60,006 nt of DNA from Streptomyces sp. yr375 (GTDB taxonomy: Bacteria; Actinomycetota; Actinomycetes; Streptomycetales; Streptomycetaceae): the NCBI RefSeq assembly GCF_900110755.1, contig NZ_FOFF01000052.1, positions 1 to 60,006 on the forward strand. Reading direction: 5' to 3'. The position numbers and the translations under genes were made by a program. The notes under the pieces are model-generated. The model saw only the letters and a list, made by a program, of their open reading frames with translations, did no database searches and had not been told where the DNA came from. Positions within the stretch are counted from its first letter, which is position 1. Each line of letters opens with the position of its first letter. Below, one piece after another: positions 41,511-50,444 of the stretch.

Positions 41511-43555
41511 GCGGCGCACACGCCACCAGGATGCGAGGCTCCCGGGCCCGCGACCCGCGATTCCAGCCCCCTGCCGACCGGCCGAGGAACCCGGCGAACC
41601 CCCAACGGGGCGGCGGCCAGGGCGACTTGAGGGAACGGACAGGAGGACCGGGAGGCCAGGGAGGACCCGGAGGAAAGGGTGGCAAGGGCGGGGCTGGAGG
41701 GAAGGGAGGAGCGGGCGGCAAGGGGCCGAAGGTAGATCTGGCCACCGAGATCACCGCGTCGCTCGTCGTCTTCCTGGTCGCGCTCCCGCTCTGCATCGGC
41801 GTGGCCGTCGCCTCCGGTGTCTCCGCCGAACTGGGCATCATCTCCGGTGTCATCGGCGGTCTGGTGGTGGGTGCGGCACGCGGCAGCACGCTCCAGGTGA
41901 GCGGTCCGGCCGCCGGTCTCGCCGCGCTGGTCGCGGAGACCGTGCTCGAGTACGGCGTGGCCATGCTCGGCGTGATCGTGCTCTTCTCCGGCCTCCTCCA
42001 GATCGTCCTCGGCCTGGTGAAACTGGGCCGGTTCTTCCAGGCGATCTCGCTGGCCGTCGTCCAGGGCATGCTCGCGGGCATCGGTCTGCCGCTGATGTTC
42101 AGTCAGGCGTACCCGGCGATGGACGCGAAAGCGCCCGGCACCCCGCTGGAGAACATGGCCGGCATCCCCGGCCTGCTCGCGAGCACGTTCGCCGACCCGC
42201 AGGCGCTGATCGCGGCCGGTCTGGGCGTCGTCACGGTCGTCCTGAGCTTCCTGTGGAAGAAGGCGCCTGGGCCGGTCAAGAAGGTGCCCGCGGCGCTGGT
42301 CGCGGTGGGCATCGGCATCGCGGTGGCCGCGCTCCCCGGCGTGGACGTCAAGACGCTCCAGGTCGGCAACCTGCTGGCCTCGGTCAACGTACCCGGCGCG
42401 AAGGAGTTCGCGGGCCTGGCGGACGCCGGGATCATCACCGCGATCCTCACGTTCACGGTGATCGCCTCGGCGGAGTCCCTGTTCACGGCCGCCGCGGTAG
42501 ACCGTATGCACGACGGGCCGCGCACCCGCTACAACCCCGAACTGATCGCCCAGGGCGCGGGCAACACCCTCGCCGGGCTGCTCGGCGCGCTGCCCATCAC
42601 GGCGGTGGTGGCGCGGAGTTCGGCGAACGTCCAGGCGGGCGCCAAGACCCGGCTCTCCCGCACCCTGCACGGCCTGTGGCTGCTGGCGTTCGCGATCCTG
42701 CTCCCCCAGGTGCTGGCCCTGATCCCGATCTCGGTCCTCGCGGGCGTGCTCGTGCACAGCGGCTGGAAGCTTTTCGCGCCCGAGGAGTTCCCGAAGATGT
42801 GGCGGCAGGACCGCGGCGAGTTCGCGGTCATGACGATCACCACGCTGGTCATCGTGGCGACGGCGCTCCTGGAGGGCGTACTGATCGGCCTCGCGGCGGG
42901 CATCCTGCTGGCCGCGGTGCGCATGTCGCAGACGGTCATCCGGCAGCACATCGAGGACGACACCGCGAAGGTGGTGATGGCCGGCAACGCGACCTTCCTG
43001 CGGCTGCCCCAGGTCATCGAGGCCCTGGAGTCCGCCGCCGAAGCCGGCAAACCCCGCATCCGGCTCGACCTCACCGGCGTCACCCACCTCGACCACGCCT
43101 GCCGCAGCCAGGTGGAGGAGTTCACCGCCCAGCAACGCGGCAAGGGCCTACGGGTGGAACTCCTGCTACCGGGCCCGGCAAAACACCTGCCTACCGGCAC
43201 CGGGCCCTCTATTGACGAGGACACGTTCCCGTCGGCCGACCGCCCGACGCCCAGGCAGAAGCCGATACCGGTGCAGGTTCCGACGCCGATGCCGATGCAG
43301 TCCGACCCGCTGCCCCGCCACGCGCCCGTAGCAGCCCCCGGCCCCACCGCCGAGTGGTTCTACCTGGACACGACACCGATGCCGGAGGACTTCGCGCAGA
43401 GGTACGCGGAGGAATACGCGGGCGGGTACACGGACGGCTACGCGGACGAGTACGCCCCGCAGTACACGCAGGGCTACGGGCAGGGCTACGCGCAGGACTA
43501 TGGACAGGGCCAGGGCCAGACGTACGGCCAGGGCCAGGGCTACGCGTCCTACTGA
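41507..43555 (+). CDS. SulP-family (bicarbonate/sulphate-type) transporter with STAS domain
   Basis: 682 aa membrane transporter. Residues 38-75 are a Gly/Lys repeat (GGPGGQGGPGGKGGKGGAGG). The SulP core with 10-12 TM helices follows, from ITASLVVFLVALPLCIGVAV; the motif GSTLQVSGPAAGLAALVAE is present. The cytoplasmic STAS domain covers about 490-560 (FLRLPQVIEALESAA, IRLDLTGVTHLDHACRSQ). The last 120 residues are disordered and end in Tyr/Gly/Gln repeats (YTQGYGQGYAQDYGQG). Coupling to a carbonic anhydrase gene points to bicarbonate as substrate, as in BicA; sulphate is the alternative. Confidence 0.9.
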   Translation: MSGAHATRMRGSRARDPRFQPPADRPRNPANPQRGGGQGDLRERTGGPGGQGGPGGKGGKGGAGGKGGAGGKGPKVDLATEITASLVVFLVALPLCIGVAVASGVSAELGIISGVIGGLVVGAARGSTLQVSGPAAGLAALVAETVLEYGVAMLGVIVLFSGLLQIVLGLVKLGRFFQAISLAVVQGMLAGIGLPLMFSQAYPAMDAKAPGTPLENMAGIPGLLASTFADPQALIAAGLGVVTVVLSFLWKKAPGPVKKVPAALVAVGIGIAVAALPGVDVKTLQVGNLLASVNVPGAKEFAGLADAGIITAILTFTVIASAESLFTAAAVDRMHDGPRTRYNPELIAQGAGNTLAGLLGALPITAVVARSSANVQAGAKTRLSRTLHGLWLLAFAILLPQVLALIPISVLAGVLVHSGWKLFAPEEFPKMWRQDRGEFAVMTITTLVIVATALLEGVLIGLAAGILLAAVRMSQTVIRQHIEDDTAKVVMAGNATFLRLPQVIEALESAAEAGKPRIRLDLTGVTHLDHACRSQVEEFTAQQRGKGLRVELLLPGPAKHLPTGTGPSIDEDTFPSADRPTPRQKPIPVQVPTPMPMQSDPLPRHAPVAAPGPTAEWFYLDTTPMPEDFAQRYAEEYAGGYTDGYADEYAPQYTQGYGQGYAQDYGQGQGQTYGQGQGYASY

Positions 43556-43599
43556 GGCGGCGACAAGACGGTAGGGCGGGGCGGAATGGAATGGGCGGC

Positions 43600-44556
43600 T
43601 CAGGCCTTGAGGACGTCGGCGTAGGACACGCCGGTGAGCCGCTCGGAGTCGGCCCACAACCGCTCCCCCGCCCGGTCGTCGAGGGTCCAGGGCGCCCGCC
43701 GCGACGGTGCGGGCGCCCCGCGCCAGTTCGCGAGGGACGGTCCGGTAAACGAGTCCGGCCGGACCCCGGGCGCGGTCGCCGCGTACAGGGCGGGCAGCGC
43801 GCCCGCCTCGGCGGACTGGGCGATCACCCGGTTGCCGAGCGCCATCAGCCGCTCGGCGACCCGGCGACCCGCAGCGCGCGGCCCGGCCGTCTGGAGGTTG
43901 GTCGCCGCGTACCCCGGGTGCGCGGCCGCCGCCACGACACCGGACCCGGCCGCCGCGAGCCGCCGCGCGAGCTCGTGCGTGAAGAGCAGGTTGGCGGTCT
44001 TGGAACGGCCGTACGCAGTCCAACGACGGTACTGCCGCTCGGAGTTGAGATCGCTCGGATCGATGGTGCCGACCAGGTGGGCCATGCTGGACACGGTCAC
44101 GACCCGTACCCCGGACGACCGTTCCACAGGCGCTCGTTGGTCCGCCGCGAGCAGCGCGGGCAGCAGCAGCCCGGTGAGGGCGAAGTGCCCGAGATGGTTC
44201 ACCCCGAACTGCGTCTCGAACCCGTCGACGGTGGTGCCGTACGGCATCGCCATCACCCCCGCGTTGTTGACGAGCAGGTCGAGCCCCTCGTACGGCAGCG
44301 AGTCCGCGAACTCCCGTACGGAGGCGAGGTCCCCGAGATCGAGCCGCCCCAACTCGACGTCCGCGCCCGGCACTTCACCACGCAGCCGCGCTACGGCGTC
44401 CCGCCCCCGCGCCTCACTCCGGCACCCGAGCACGACCCGCGCCCCCTTCCGCGCCAGCTCCCGCGCCGTGACATACCCGAGCCCACTGTTGGCCCCGGTG
44501 ACGACGGCGGTACGCCCCCTCTGATCAGGGATGCCGTCCACACTCCAGCCGGCCAT
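43600..44556 (-). CDS. short-chain dehydrogenase/reductase (retinol dehydrogenase-like)
   Basis: 318 aa from the ATG at 44556 (MAGWSVDG). NAD(P)-binding TAVVTGANSGLGYVTARELA at residues 16-35, NNAGVMAMP, catalytic SSMAHLVG (Ser), and Y-x-x-x-K as YGRSKTANLL. The RSEARGRDA after the second strand has the Arg that prefers NADPH. The C-terminal part (PALYAATAPGVRPDSFTGPS) is typical of actinobacterial oxidoreductases of this group, with unknown substrates. It stands between the SulP operon and arsC, downstream of the ars terminator, so it is probably transcribed alone. Confidence 0.88.
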   Translation of the reverse strand: MAGWSVDGIPDQRGRTAVVTGANSGLGYVTARELARKGARVVLGCRSEARGRDAVARLRGEVPGADVELGRLDLGDLASVREFADSLPYEGLDLLVNNAGVMAMPYGTTVDGFETQFGVNHLGHFALTGLLLPALLAADQRAPVERSSGVRVVTVSSMAHLVGTIDPSDLNSERQYRRWTAYGRSKTANLLFTHELARRLAAAGSGVVAAAAHPGYAATNLQTAGPRAAGRRVAERLMALGNRVIAQSAEAGALPALYAATAPGVRPDSFTGPSLANWRGAPAPSRRAPWTLDDRAGERLWADSERLTGVSYADVLKA

Positions 44557-44571
44557 ACCCGCACTCCTTCC

Positions 44572-44599
44572 GCTGCCCCCGCTCCCCCCAGGGGGCAGC
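44572..44599 (-). terminator. terminator after arsC
   Basis: GCTGCCCCC (44572-44580) and GGGGGCAGC (44591-44599) form a 9-bp stem directly behind the arsC stop. It would end the ars operon before the dehydrogenase gene. Confidence 0.7.
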
Positions 44600-45022
44600 C
44601 TACGGCGCGCGCCGAGGCTGGATATCGAGGTCTTCCAGAAGGCCACGGATGCGCCGTCGGATCTCGTCACGAATGGGACGTACGGCATCGACGCCCTGAC
44701 CTGCCGGGTCATCGAGCTTCCAGTCCAAATACGTCTTCCCCGGGAAGACGGGGCAGGTGTCGCCGCAGCCCATGGTGATCACCACGTCGGACGCTCGCAC
44801 CGCTTCCACGGTCAGCACCTTCGGCGTCTCGGCGGACATGTCGATGCCGACCTCCGACATCGCCTCGACGGCGGCCGGGTTCACAGCGTCGGCCGGTACG
44901 GACCCGGCGGAGCGGACCTCGACCCGGCCCTCGGAGAGGTGGGTGAGGAATGCGGCCGCCATCTGCGAGCGCCCGGCGTTGTGGACGCACACGAACAGCA
45001 CGGACGGCTTGGACTCAGACAC
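44600..45022 (-). CDS. arsC: arsenate reductase, low-molecular-weight phosphatase type
   Basis: 140 aa. The P-loop C12-V-H-N-A-G-R18-S holds the nucleophile, and C86 and C90 (MGCGDTCPVFPG) provide the redox relay that makes this an arsenate reductase and not a tyrosine phosphatase. It reduces arsenate to arsenite, which the neighbouring pump exports; the reductant is thioredoxin or mycothiol, not decided by sequence. It overlaps the pump gene by 8 nt. Confidence 0.95.
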   Translation of the reverse strand: MSESKPSVLFVCVHNAGRSQMAAAFLTHLSEGRVEVRSAGSVPADAVNPAAVEAMSEVGIDMSAETPKVLTVEAVRASDVVITMGCGDTCPVFPGKTYLDWKLDDPAGQGVDAVRPIRDEIRRRIRGLLEDLDIQPRRAP

Positions 45023-46136
45023 GGGCGGAACCTTCCGGGGAGACGGCAGGTCCGGCCGTCGGTGCGGGCTGAGGGAAGAACCGACGGGCGGCCAGGGCGA
45101 CGTAGACCAGGCCGATCAGGACCGGCACCTCGATGAGCGGGCCGACGACCCCGGCGAGGGCTTGGCCGGAGGTGGCGCCGAAGGTGGCGATGGCGACGGC
45201 GATGGCGAGTTCGAAGTTGTTGCCCGCCGCGGTGAACGCCAGCGTCGTCGCCTTCGGGTAGTCCAGTCCGACCGCACGGCCGGCGGCCATCGACCCGGCC
45301 CACATCACGGCGAAATACACCAGCAGAGGCAGCGCGATCCGTGCGACATCAAGGGGCTTGGAGGTGATGGCGTCGCCTTGGAGGGCGAACAGGACGACGA
45401 TCGTGAACAGCAGCCCGTAGAGGGCGAACGGTCCGATGCGCGGGATCAGCTTCGTCTCGTACCAGGTGCGGCCCCGGGCCTTCTCGCCCAAGCGGCGGGT
45501 GAGAAACCCGGTCAGCAGCGGGATGCCGAGGAAGATCAGCACGGAGCGGGCGATCTCCCACACCGAGACGTTCAGCGCGGTCTGTTCCAGACCGAGCCGG
45601 CCGGGCAGCACGGACAGGTAGAACCAGCCGAGCGCGGCGAAGGCGACCACCTGGAACACGGAGTTCAGGGCGACCAGGACGGCGGCGGCTTCGCGGTCGC
45701 CGCAGGCGAGGTCGTTCCAGATGACGACCATGGCGATGCAGCGGGCGAGACCGACGATGATCAGGCCGGTTCGGTACTCGGGCAGGTCGGGCAGGAAGAC
45801 CCAGGCGAGGGCGAACATCAGGGCCGGGCCGGCGATCCAGTTGAGGACCAGGGACGGGATGAGCAGGCGGCGGTCGCGGGTGACGGTGCCCAGGCGGTCG
45901 TAGCGGACCTTGGCGAGGACCGGGTACATCATCACGAGCAGGCCGAGCGCGATCGGCAGCGAGACGCCGGTGACGGTCACCTTCGCCAGCGCGTCCCCGA
46001 GCCCCGGTACGAGGCGGCCCAGCCCGAGGCCGGCGGCCATCGCGATCAGAATCCACACGGCGAGGAAGCGGTCCAGGAACGGCAGCCGTCCGGCAACCGG
46101 CGCCGTGGCCGCCGCGGTGGCGGCTTCCGGGCTCAC
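45015..46136 (-). CDS. arsB: arsenite efflux pump, ACR3 family
   Basis: 373 aa with ten TM helices. ACR3 marks: GLARCIAMVVIWNDLACGD (the Cys in the fourth helix region essential in ACR3 pumps), FTAAGNNFELAIAVAIATFG (helix 9 with conserved Glu), and PLLTGFLTRR. It exports As(III) driven by the proton gradient. Start GTG at 46134-46136 overlaps the arsR stop (GTGA), so the two are coupled; longer frames run into arsR. The symbol arsB is used in the loose sense; acr3 is more exact. Confidence 0.93.
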   Translation of the reverse strand: MSPEAATAAATAPVAGRLPFLDRFLAVWILIAMAAGLGLGRLVPGLGDALAKVTVTGVSLPIALGLLVMMYPVLAKVRYDRLGTVTRDRRLLIPSLVLNWIAGPALMFALAWVFLPDLPEYRTGLIIVGLARCIAMVVIWNDLACGDREAAAVLVALNSVFQVVAFAALGWFYLSVLPGRLGLEQTALNVSVWEIARSVLIFLGIPLLTGFLTRRLGEKARGRTWYETKLIPRIGPFALYGLLFTIVVLFALQGDAITSKPLDVARIALPLLVYFAVMWAGSMAAGRAVGLDYPKATTLAFTAAGNNFELAIAVAIATFGATSGQALAGVVGPLIEVPVLIGLVYVALAARRFFPQPAPTAGPAVSPEGSARV

Positions 46137-46534
46137 GAGGCGGCTCCGGCGGGCGTGATCTCGGGCAGCGGTTGTCCGGCGGGGCGGGTGAGAATCGCGG
46201 CCAGCCGATCGGTCGTCTGCGGAAGCAAGCGGTAGTACACCCACGTTCCGCGCCGCTCGGAGTCGATGAGTCCGGCCTGCTTCAGCAGTTTCAGGTGGTG
46301 GGAGATCGTCGGCTGCGACAGCTCGAAGGCCGGGGTGAGGTCGCAGACGCAGACCTCGCCGCCCGCTCGGGAAGCGATCATCGACAGCAGCCGCAGCCGT
46401 ACCGGATCGCCCAGCGCCTTGAACACCTTCGCCAGATCGGCGGCCTGGTCCTCGTCCAGCGGGGCGGTCAGCAACGCGGGACAGCACTCGCCGGCACCGG
46501 GTTGGCCGAGCACCGCCAGCTCTTGTTTCGACAT
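46133..46534 (-). CDS. arsR: ArsR-family arsenic-responsive repressor
   Basis: 133 aa winged-helix repressor. HTH: LSQPTISHHLKLLKQAGLIDSERRG. As(III) is probably sensed by C62 and C64 (EVCVCDL) next to the recognition helix, as in E. coli ArsR; a second pair C17-C18 (ECCPAL) in the N-terminus could add a third ligand. It starts the operon arsR-ACR3-arsC and is divergent from the arsI-like gene, so that one operator can control both. Confidence 0.93.
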   Translation of the reverse strand: MSKQELAVLGQPGAGECCPALLTAPLDEDQAADLAKVFKALGDPVRLRLLSMIASRAGGEVCVCDLTPAFELSQPTISHHLKLLKQAGLIDSERRGTWVYYRLLPQTTDRLAAILTRPAGQPLPEITPAGAAS

Positions 46535-46570
46535 GCCTCTATGTTGACGTTCTTCGATCCAGGACGCAAG

Positions 46571-46596
46571 CTTGTATCGACAGACATCAATACAAA
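46571..46596. promoter_or_regulatory. candidate ArsR operator between divergent ars genes
   Basis: TTGTAT (46572-46577) and ATACAA (46590-46595) are inverted with a 12-nt centre that includes GACATCAA, in an AT-rich gap of 81 nt between arsR and the arsI-like gene. Confidence 0.55.
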
Positions 46597-46615
46597 GCGA
46601 TGGAGGAGAACCGTC

Positions 46616-47095
46616 ATGTCCCGTGTTCAGCTCGCACTCAATGTCGCCGACCTCGACGCCTCGGTGACCTTCTACTCCAAGCTGTTCGGCGTCGAGCCCA
46701 CCAAGCGGCGCGCTGGCTACGCCAACTTCGCGATCACCGAGCCGCCGCTCAAGCTCGTCCTCATCGAGGGTGAGCCCGGTCAGGACACCCGTCTGGACCA
46801 CCTCGGCGTCGAAGTCGACTCCACGGAGACGGTCACCGCCGCCACCGACCGCCTCAAGGAGGCGGGGCTCGCCACGTTCGAGGAGAACGACACCTCCTGC
46901 TGCTACGCCCTCCAGGACAAGGTGTGGGTCCACGGCCCCGGCCGCGAGCCCTGGGAGGTCTACGTCGTCAAGGCCGACGCCGACCAGATGGGCAAGAGCC
47001 CCGCGCCCGGCGGCGGCCACGCCTGCTGCACCGACACTCCGGCGGCGTCGTCCGAGCCTGCGCCGACGGCAACGGCCTGCGGCTGCGGAAGCTGA
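46616..47095 (+). CDS. arsI: ArsI/CadI-like vicinal oxygen chelate protein (probable C-As lyase)
   Basis: 159 aa with two VOC (glyoxalase-like) motifs. It carries the features known from ArsI C-As lyases: metal ligands Q5 (VQLALNV), H62 (LDHLGVEV) and E114 (PWEVYVV), and the vicinal pair C95-C96 (NDTSCCYAL) that binds the trivalent organoarsenical. ArsI cleaves the methyl- or phenyl-As bond to give arsenite for the neighbouring pump. The C-terminus has extra Cys (HACCTDT, CGCGS) that may collect arsenic. Older annotation calls such genes cadmium-induced cadI. GGAGGAG 8 nt before the ATG. Confidence 0.88.
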   Translation: MSRVQLALNVADLDASVTFYSKLFGVEPTKRRAGYANFAITEPPLKLVLIEGEPGQDTRLDHLGVEVDSTETVTAATDRLKEAGLATFEENDTSCCYALQDKVWVHGPGREPWEVYVVKADADQMGKSPAPGGGHACCTDTPAASSEPAPTATACGCGS

Positions 47096-47445
47096 CCGGT
47101 TCTCTCCACGCCCCTCGCGCGCCGCCGCCTCCTCCGTCTTCTCCTGAGGTCAGGTGAAGCGGGTCGGCTCCGGTGGCAAGAGCCTCGCCCAGGACACGGT
47201 CAACGCGGACACGGTCCAGGCTGACTCCGTTCATGATGAGCCGCCGCCTGGGGAAACCGTGCCGTTCGGGCACGGGACACTCCGCACACCTCCTCGAATC
47301 CTACGGCCACTGACTCCCACAAGAACACCCCACCCACACCAACCACCTCCTGACCAACTGGCTGAACTCCCTGAAGCCTTAACCAAAAAGGGACGGCATC
47401 CCCCACCCGGAACACCGCCCCTTCCCACAACCCCGCCGCCCGTCG
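47096..47445. other. 350-nt gene-free gap, less GC-rich at its right end
   Basis: Left part: a possible recombinase remnant on the minus strand (listed separately). Right part (47280-47400) is rich in CCAC/CACC with few G on this strand, unlike surrounding coding DNA, and shows no gene. It could be the 3' leader of the ABC permease transcript or decayed sequence. Confidence 0.4.
47155..47275 (-). pseudogene. possible remnant of an integrase/recombinase-type gene
   Basis: In one minus-strand frame: LIMNGVSLDRVRVDRVLGEA followed by LATGADPLHL, with no frame-preserving continuation. The phrase ALATGADPLHL resembles a part of streptomycete tyrosine-recombinase-like or IS-associated proteins, by memory only. 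About 35 codons. Doubtful. Confidence 0.25.
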
Positions 47446-49737
47446 TCAGTCCCGCCGAATCAACTCGGGGTCGATACGCCGCCCGACCAACGGCAGGGAT
47501 CCGAAGGCGGCGACCGCCACGACCCCGAGAGCGCAGGCCAACAGCAACGGCACACCGGCCCCGTCCCAGAAGACGTCGCCGCCGCCGGTGACGAGATAGC
47601 TGGATTCGGCCGCCTTCCCGGCGACGACCGCCAACACCAGGCCCACCGCCAGCGGCAGTACAACCTGCGCCACCTGCACAGCCCGCAAGGTACGAGGCCG
47701 CGCACCGAGCAGAGAAAGAGCGGTCACCTGCGGTCGGCGTTCGACCGCACGGTCGGTGGCAGCCACAAGGTAAGCGGCTACGCCGATGATGAGGCCGAGG
47801 ACCATCCCCATGGCGAGGATCGTCTTGACGACGGTGATCTGCTGGAGGGCGGTGACGACTACGCCGGGCGTCTGAACCTTGGCGATCGGATCGATGCCTC
47901 CGATGTCGTCGAGGACGGCACGAACGGTCTGAGGTGCCGAGCTGCTGACCAGGGTGAGATCGGCCCCCTCGGGCCGGAAGCCGTCAGGCAGGAAAGACGG
48001 CGGGACCACGACGTTGCCACTACTCAATGTCGAGAGTCCTGATTCATCGCCGAAGATCACCTGTTGCTTCGGCACTCGAACCGTCAGCACGCGCTCCGCG
48101 CCTCTCTCATTCCTGAGATGGAAAGGGAAGATCGCACCAGGTTTGCTGTCCTCGTCGTATGTCTCCCGAGGATTCACGACTCGAAAAGGCCGCCCATCCG
48201 CGCACCGTCCGATTTCAGGCACCATCCCACGGAGTTGACTGCACGTGGCGATCACGGCGCGGATCACCGGTGGAAACTCGGCTTTCCGATCCTTCCACGA
48301 GCTCGCCACCATGCCATGGCCACGTACACCCGGCACCGTCTCGAACGCCCGCTGCCGATCTTGGGTGACGCCGTCAAGGGACAGCATGTACGACTGCACA
48401 GGTGACGTGTTCTTGGAGACTTGGTCCAGCTCGATGAGCACGCCTTGCACGAGTGACGCCGCGTAGACGAGCAGCACCAGACCGGTCGCGACGCGCAGGG
48501 CCCCGCCTGCTTCCATCTCGTTGCGCCTCATCGCCAGGCCGAGAGACAGCGAACTGGTGCGTGCCGCCCTGCGGGACAGACTCCGCGAGAGGATCGGGAG
48601 AGACAGCACGAGCCCGACGCCCACCAGCACGACGGCGAGCGGCATCAGGATCGACGAGATCGAGGTGTCTCGGGGCGCGTGCCCCGTCGCGCCGGCCACG
48701 CAGTACCCGGCGACGATGCCCAGTCCTGGAAGGAGGGGCAGCAGCCCCCACTTCGCCGGTGGTTTCTCCACCGCGCTGCGCCTCACAGCCAGGGGGTTCG
48801 CGGCGGCCTTCCTGGCTCCGACCGCTCCCGCGAACCAGGCGAGCGCCGGACAACCGATCAGGCAGACGAGGGTGTCGGACAAGGACAGCGATCCGTCAGA
48901 CGGATACCACCGGAACCCGGGAAGACCGACACGGGAGATGAGTTGGTTGGCCACCGCGTAGACGCCGAGGCCGAGCACCGCTCCGAGCAGTGCCGCAGCG
49001 ACCGTCTCAGCCGCGTTGACGCGCTGAACGCCCTTCTTGCTCAACCCGACCAGACGCAGTGCGGCGAGCCGTCGGGCCCGCGCCGCGGCCGACAGCCGCG
49101 CGCACACGGACAGATAGACGGCCAGCGGAAGCAGGACGACGCCGCACAGCGTGAACCGCACGATGTCCAGTGTCGAGGGCTCCACCGTTTCGTGGCTTGT
49201 ATAGGGCCACCCGTAGGACGTCACGGGGTCCCCGCCCTTCAACTGGCCCCGGGTGACGCCGATGTACGCGTACAGCTCATCGGGATGAGCGAGCCCTTGA
49301 GGACTGATGAGTCCCCGTTCCCGTCCCGGCACGAGCTGGGCCAGGCCCGGTTCCTTCTTGAGCTCTTCGTGCAGCCGTGGCGACACGAACATCTCGCCGG
49401 GAGCGGGCAGTTCACTCAGACCGGGTGGCGGGTCGATCGCGAAGGAGCCTGGCGAGTGGAAGACGCGGGTCATGGGGCGGGACCCGTACGGGTCCGTCAG
49501 ACTGAGCTCGTGGGGTGCTTTGTCGGCACCGATACAGAGTTGACGTTCGCCGACGGAGCATTCGCCCTCACGCGCCGCCTTACGTCCGTCCTGCGCTGCC
49601 AGGATCCCGGGAATCGCTAGCACCATGGCCAGGCAGCAGACGCCGACGGCACTACCTCCGGCCATCAGGAAGAAACGCACGCGGTTGCCACGCCCACTGC
49701 CCACCAACAGCCGCAGTCCCAGCAGGAGTTCCGTCAT
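47446..49737 (-). CDS. ABC transporter permease, MacB/FtsX type
   Basis: 763 aa from the ATG at 49737. Ten or so TM helices in two FtsX-like blocks: TM1 at residues 20-45 (RFFLMAGGSAVGVCCLAMVL), an extracellular domain of about 140 residues, three TMs around VEPSTLDIVRFTLCGVVLLP, a middle group, a second external domain (residues of about 460-620) and three final TMs (VVKTILAMGMVLGLIIGVAAYL). The layout is that of macrolide- or peptide-resistance permeases of Gram-positive bacteria. It overlaps its ATPase gene by 4 nt. The cargo could be a peptide or antibiotic; the adjoining small secreted protein may be linked. Codon bias is somewhat weaker than in the housekeeping genes. Confidence 0.88.
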   Translation of the reverse strand: MTELLLGLRLLVGSGRGNRVRFFLMAGGSAVGVCCLAMVLAIPGILAAQDGRKAAREGECSVGERQLCIGADKAPHELSLTDPYGSRPMTRVFHSPGSFAIDPPPGLSELPAPGEMFVSPRLHEELKKEPGLAQLVPGRERGLISPQGLAHPDELYAYIGVTRGQLKGGDPVTSYGWPYTSHETVEPSTLDIVRFTLCGVVLLPLAVYLSVCARLSAAARARRLAALRLVGLSKKGVQRVNAAETVAAALLGAVLGLGVYAVANQLISRVGLPGFRWYPSDGSLSLSDTLVCLIGCPALAWFAGAVGARKAAANPLAVRRSAVEKPPAKWGLLPLLPGLGIVAGYCVAGATGHAPRDTSISSILMPLAVVLVGVGLVLSLPILSRSLSRRAARTSSLSLGLAMRRNEMEAGGALRVATGLVLLVYAASLVQGVLIELDQVSKNTSPVQSYMLSLDGVTQDRQRAFETVPGVRGHGMVASSWKDRKAEFPPVIRAVIATCSQLRGMVPEIGRCADGRPFRVVNPRETYDEDSKPGAIFPFHLRNERGAERVLTVRVPKQQVIFGDESGLSTLSSGNVVVPPSFLPDGFRPEGADLTLVSSSAPQTVRAVLDDIGGIDPIAKVQTPGVVVTALQQITVVKTILAMGMVLGLIIGVAAYLVAATDRAVERRPQVTALSLLGARPRTLRAVQVAQVVLPLAVGLVLAVVAGKAAESSYLVTGGGDVFWDGAGVPLLLACALGVVAVAAFGSLPLVGRRIDPELIRRD

Positions 49738-50402
49738 GTCGTCTCCCGCGCCACGGCCGAGAGGACTCCGTCGCACATCCCGAACTGGCTGTCGGCCCGG
49801 GAGGCCACCTGAGCATCGTGCGTGACGAGCACCACGGCCGTCCCCTGAGAACGCGCAAGGGTCAGGAACTCATCCAGCACAGCGGTGGCGTTGGCGCTGT
49901 CCAGCGATCCCGTCGGCTCATCGGCGAACACCACGGCCGGCCGATGCACCAACGCCCGTGCCACCGCGACGCGTTGGCTCTGCCCTCCGGACACCTGCGA
50001 AGGCCGGCGCTGTCGCAGGTCGGCGAGACCCAACCGACCGAGAACCTCCCCGGCGGCGGTCAGCGCCTCCGCCTTGCGCTGCCCGGCCAGCCGCAACGGC
50101 AGCGCGGTGTTCTCCTCCACGGTCAACTCCGGTAGCAGTTCGCCGTACTGGAAGACGAACCCGAAACGCTCACGGCGCAGCGCGCTGAGCTCCTCGTCGT
50201 CGAGTTCACCGAGGACGCGCCCCTCGAACCGGATTTCACCGCGTGCCACCGGCAGGACCCCGGCAAGGCAATACAGCAACGAGGACTTGCCGGAACCGCT
50301 CTGCCCGGTGATCGCCGCGACTTCACCGCGGCGCAGGCTGATGTCGGCGTTCCTGACGGCGGGCGTCTGACCGTAAAAAAGGTCGACACCCGTGGCGGAC
50401 AA
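49734..50402 (-). CDS. ABC transporter ATP-binding protein (MacB/LolD type)
   Basis: 222 aa NBD: Walker A GQSGSGKSS (near residues 33-41), Q-loop FVFQYGELLPEL, signature VSGGQSQRVAVARAL, Walker B AVVFADEPTGSLD, switch H in LVTHDAQVAS. It drives the FtsX-like permease encoded downstream. The start is not clean: in frame there is only a TTG at 50402, with in-frame codons (INTSEVL) before it and no ATG or GTG. GGGGAA stands 5 nt before an in-frame ATC (50424-50422 region), so an ATC or the TTG may be used. Confidence 0.9.
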   Translation of the reverse strand: MSATGVDLFYGQTPAVRNADISLRRGEVAAITGQSGSGKSSLLYCLAGVLPVARGEIRFEGRVLGELDDEELSALRRERFGFVFQYGELLPELTVEENTALPLRLAGQRKAEALTAAGEVLGRLGLADLRQRRPSQVSGGQSQRVAVARALVHRPAVVFADEPTGSLDSANATAVLDEFLTLARSQGTAVVLVTHDAQVASRADSQFGMCDGVLSAVARETT

Positions 50403-50444
50403 GACTTCTGACGTGTTGATGATGCTTCCCCTATGACGAGAGGG

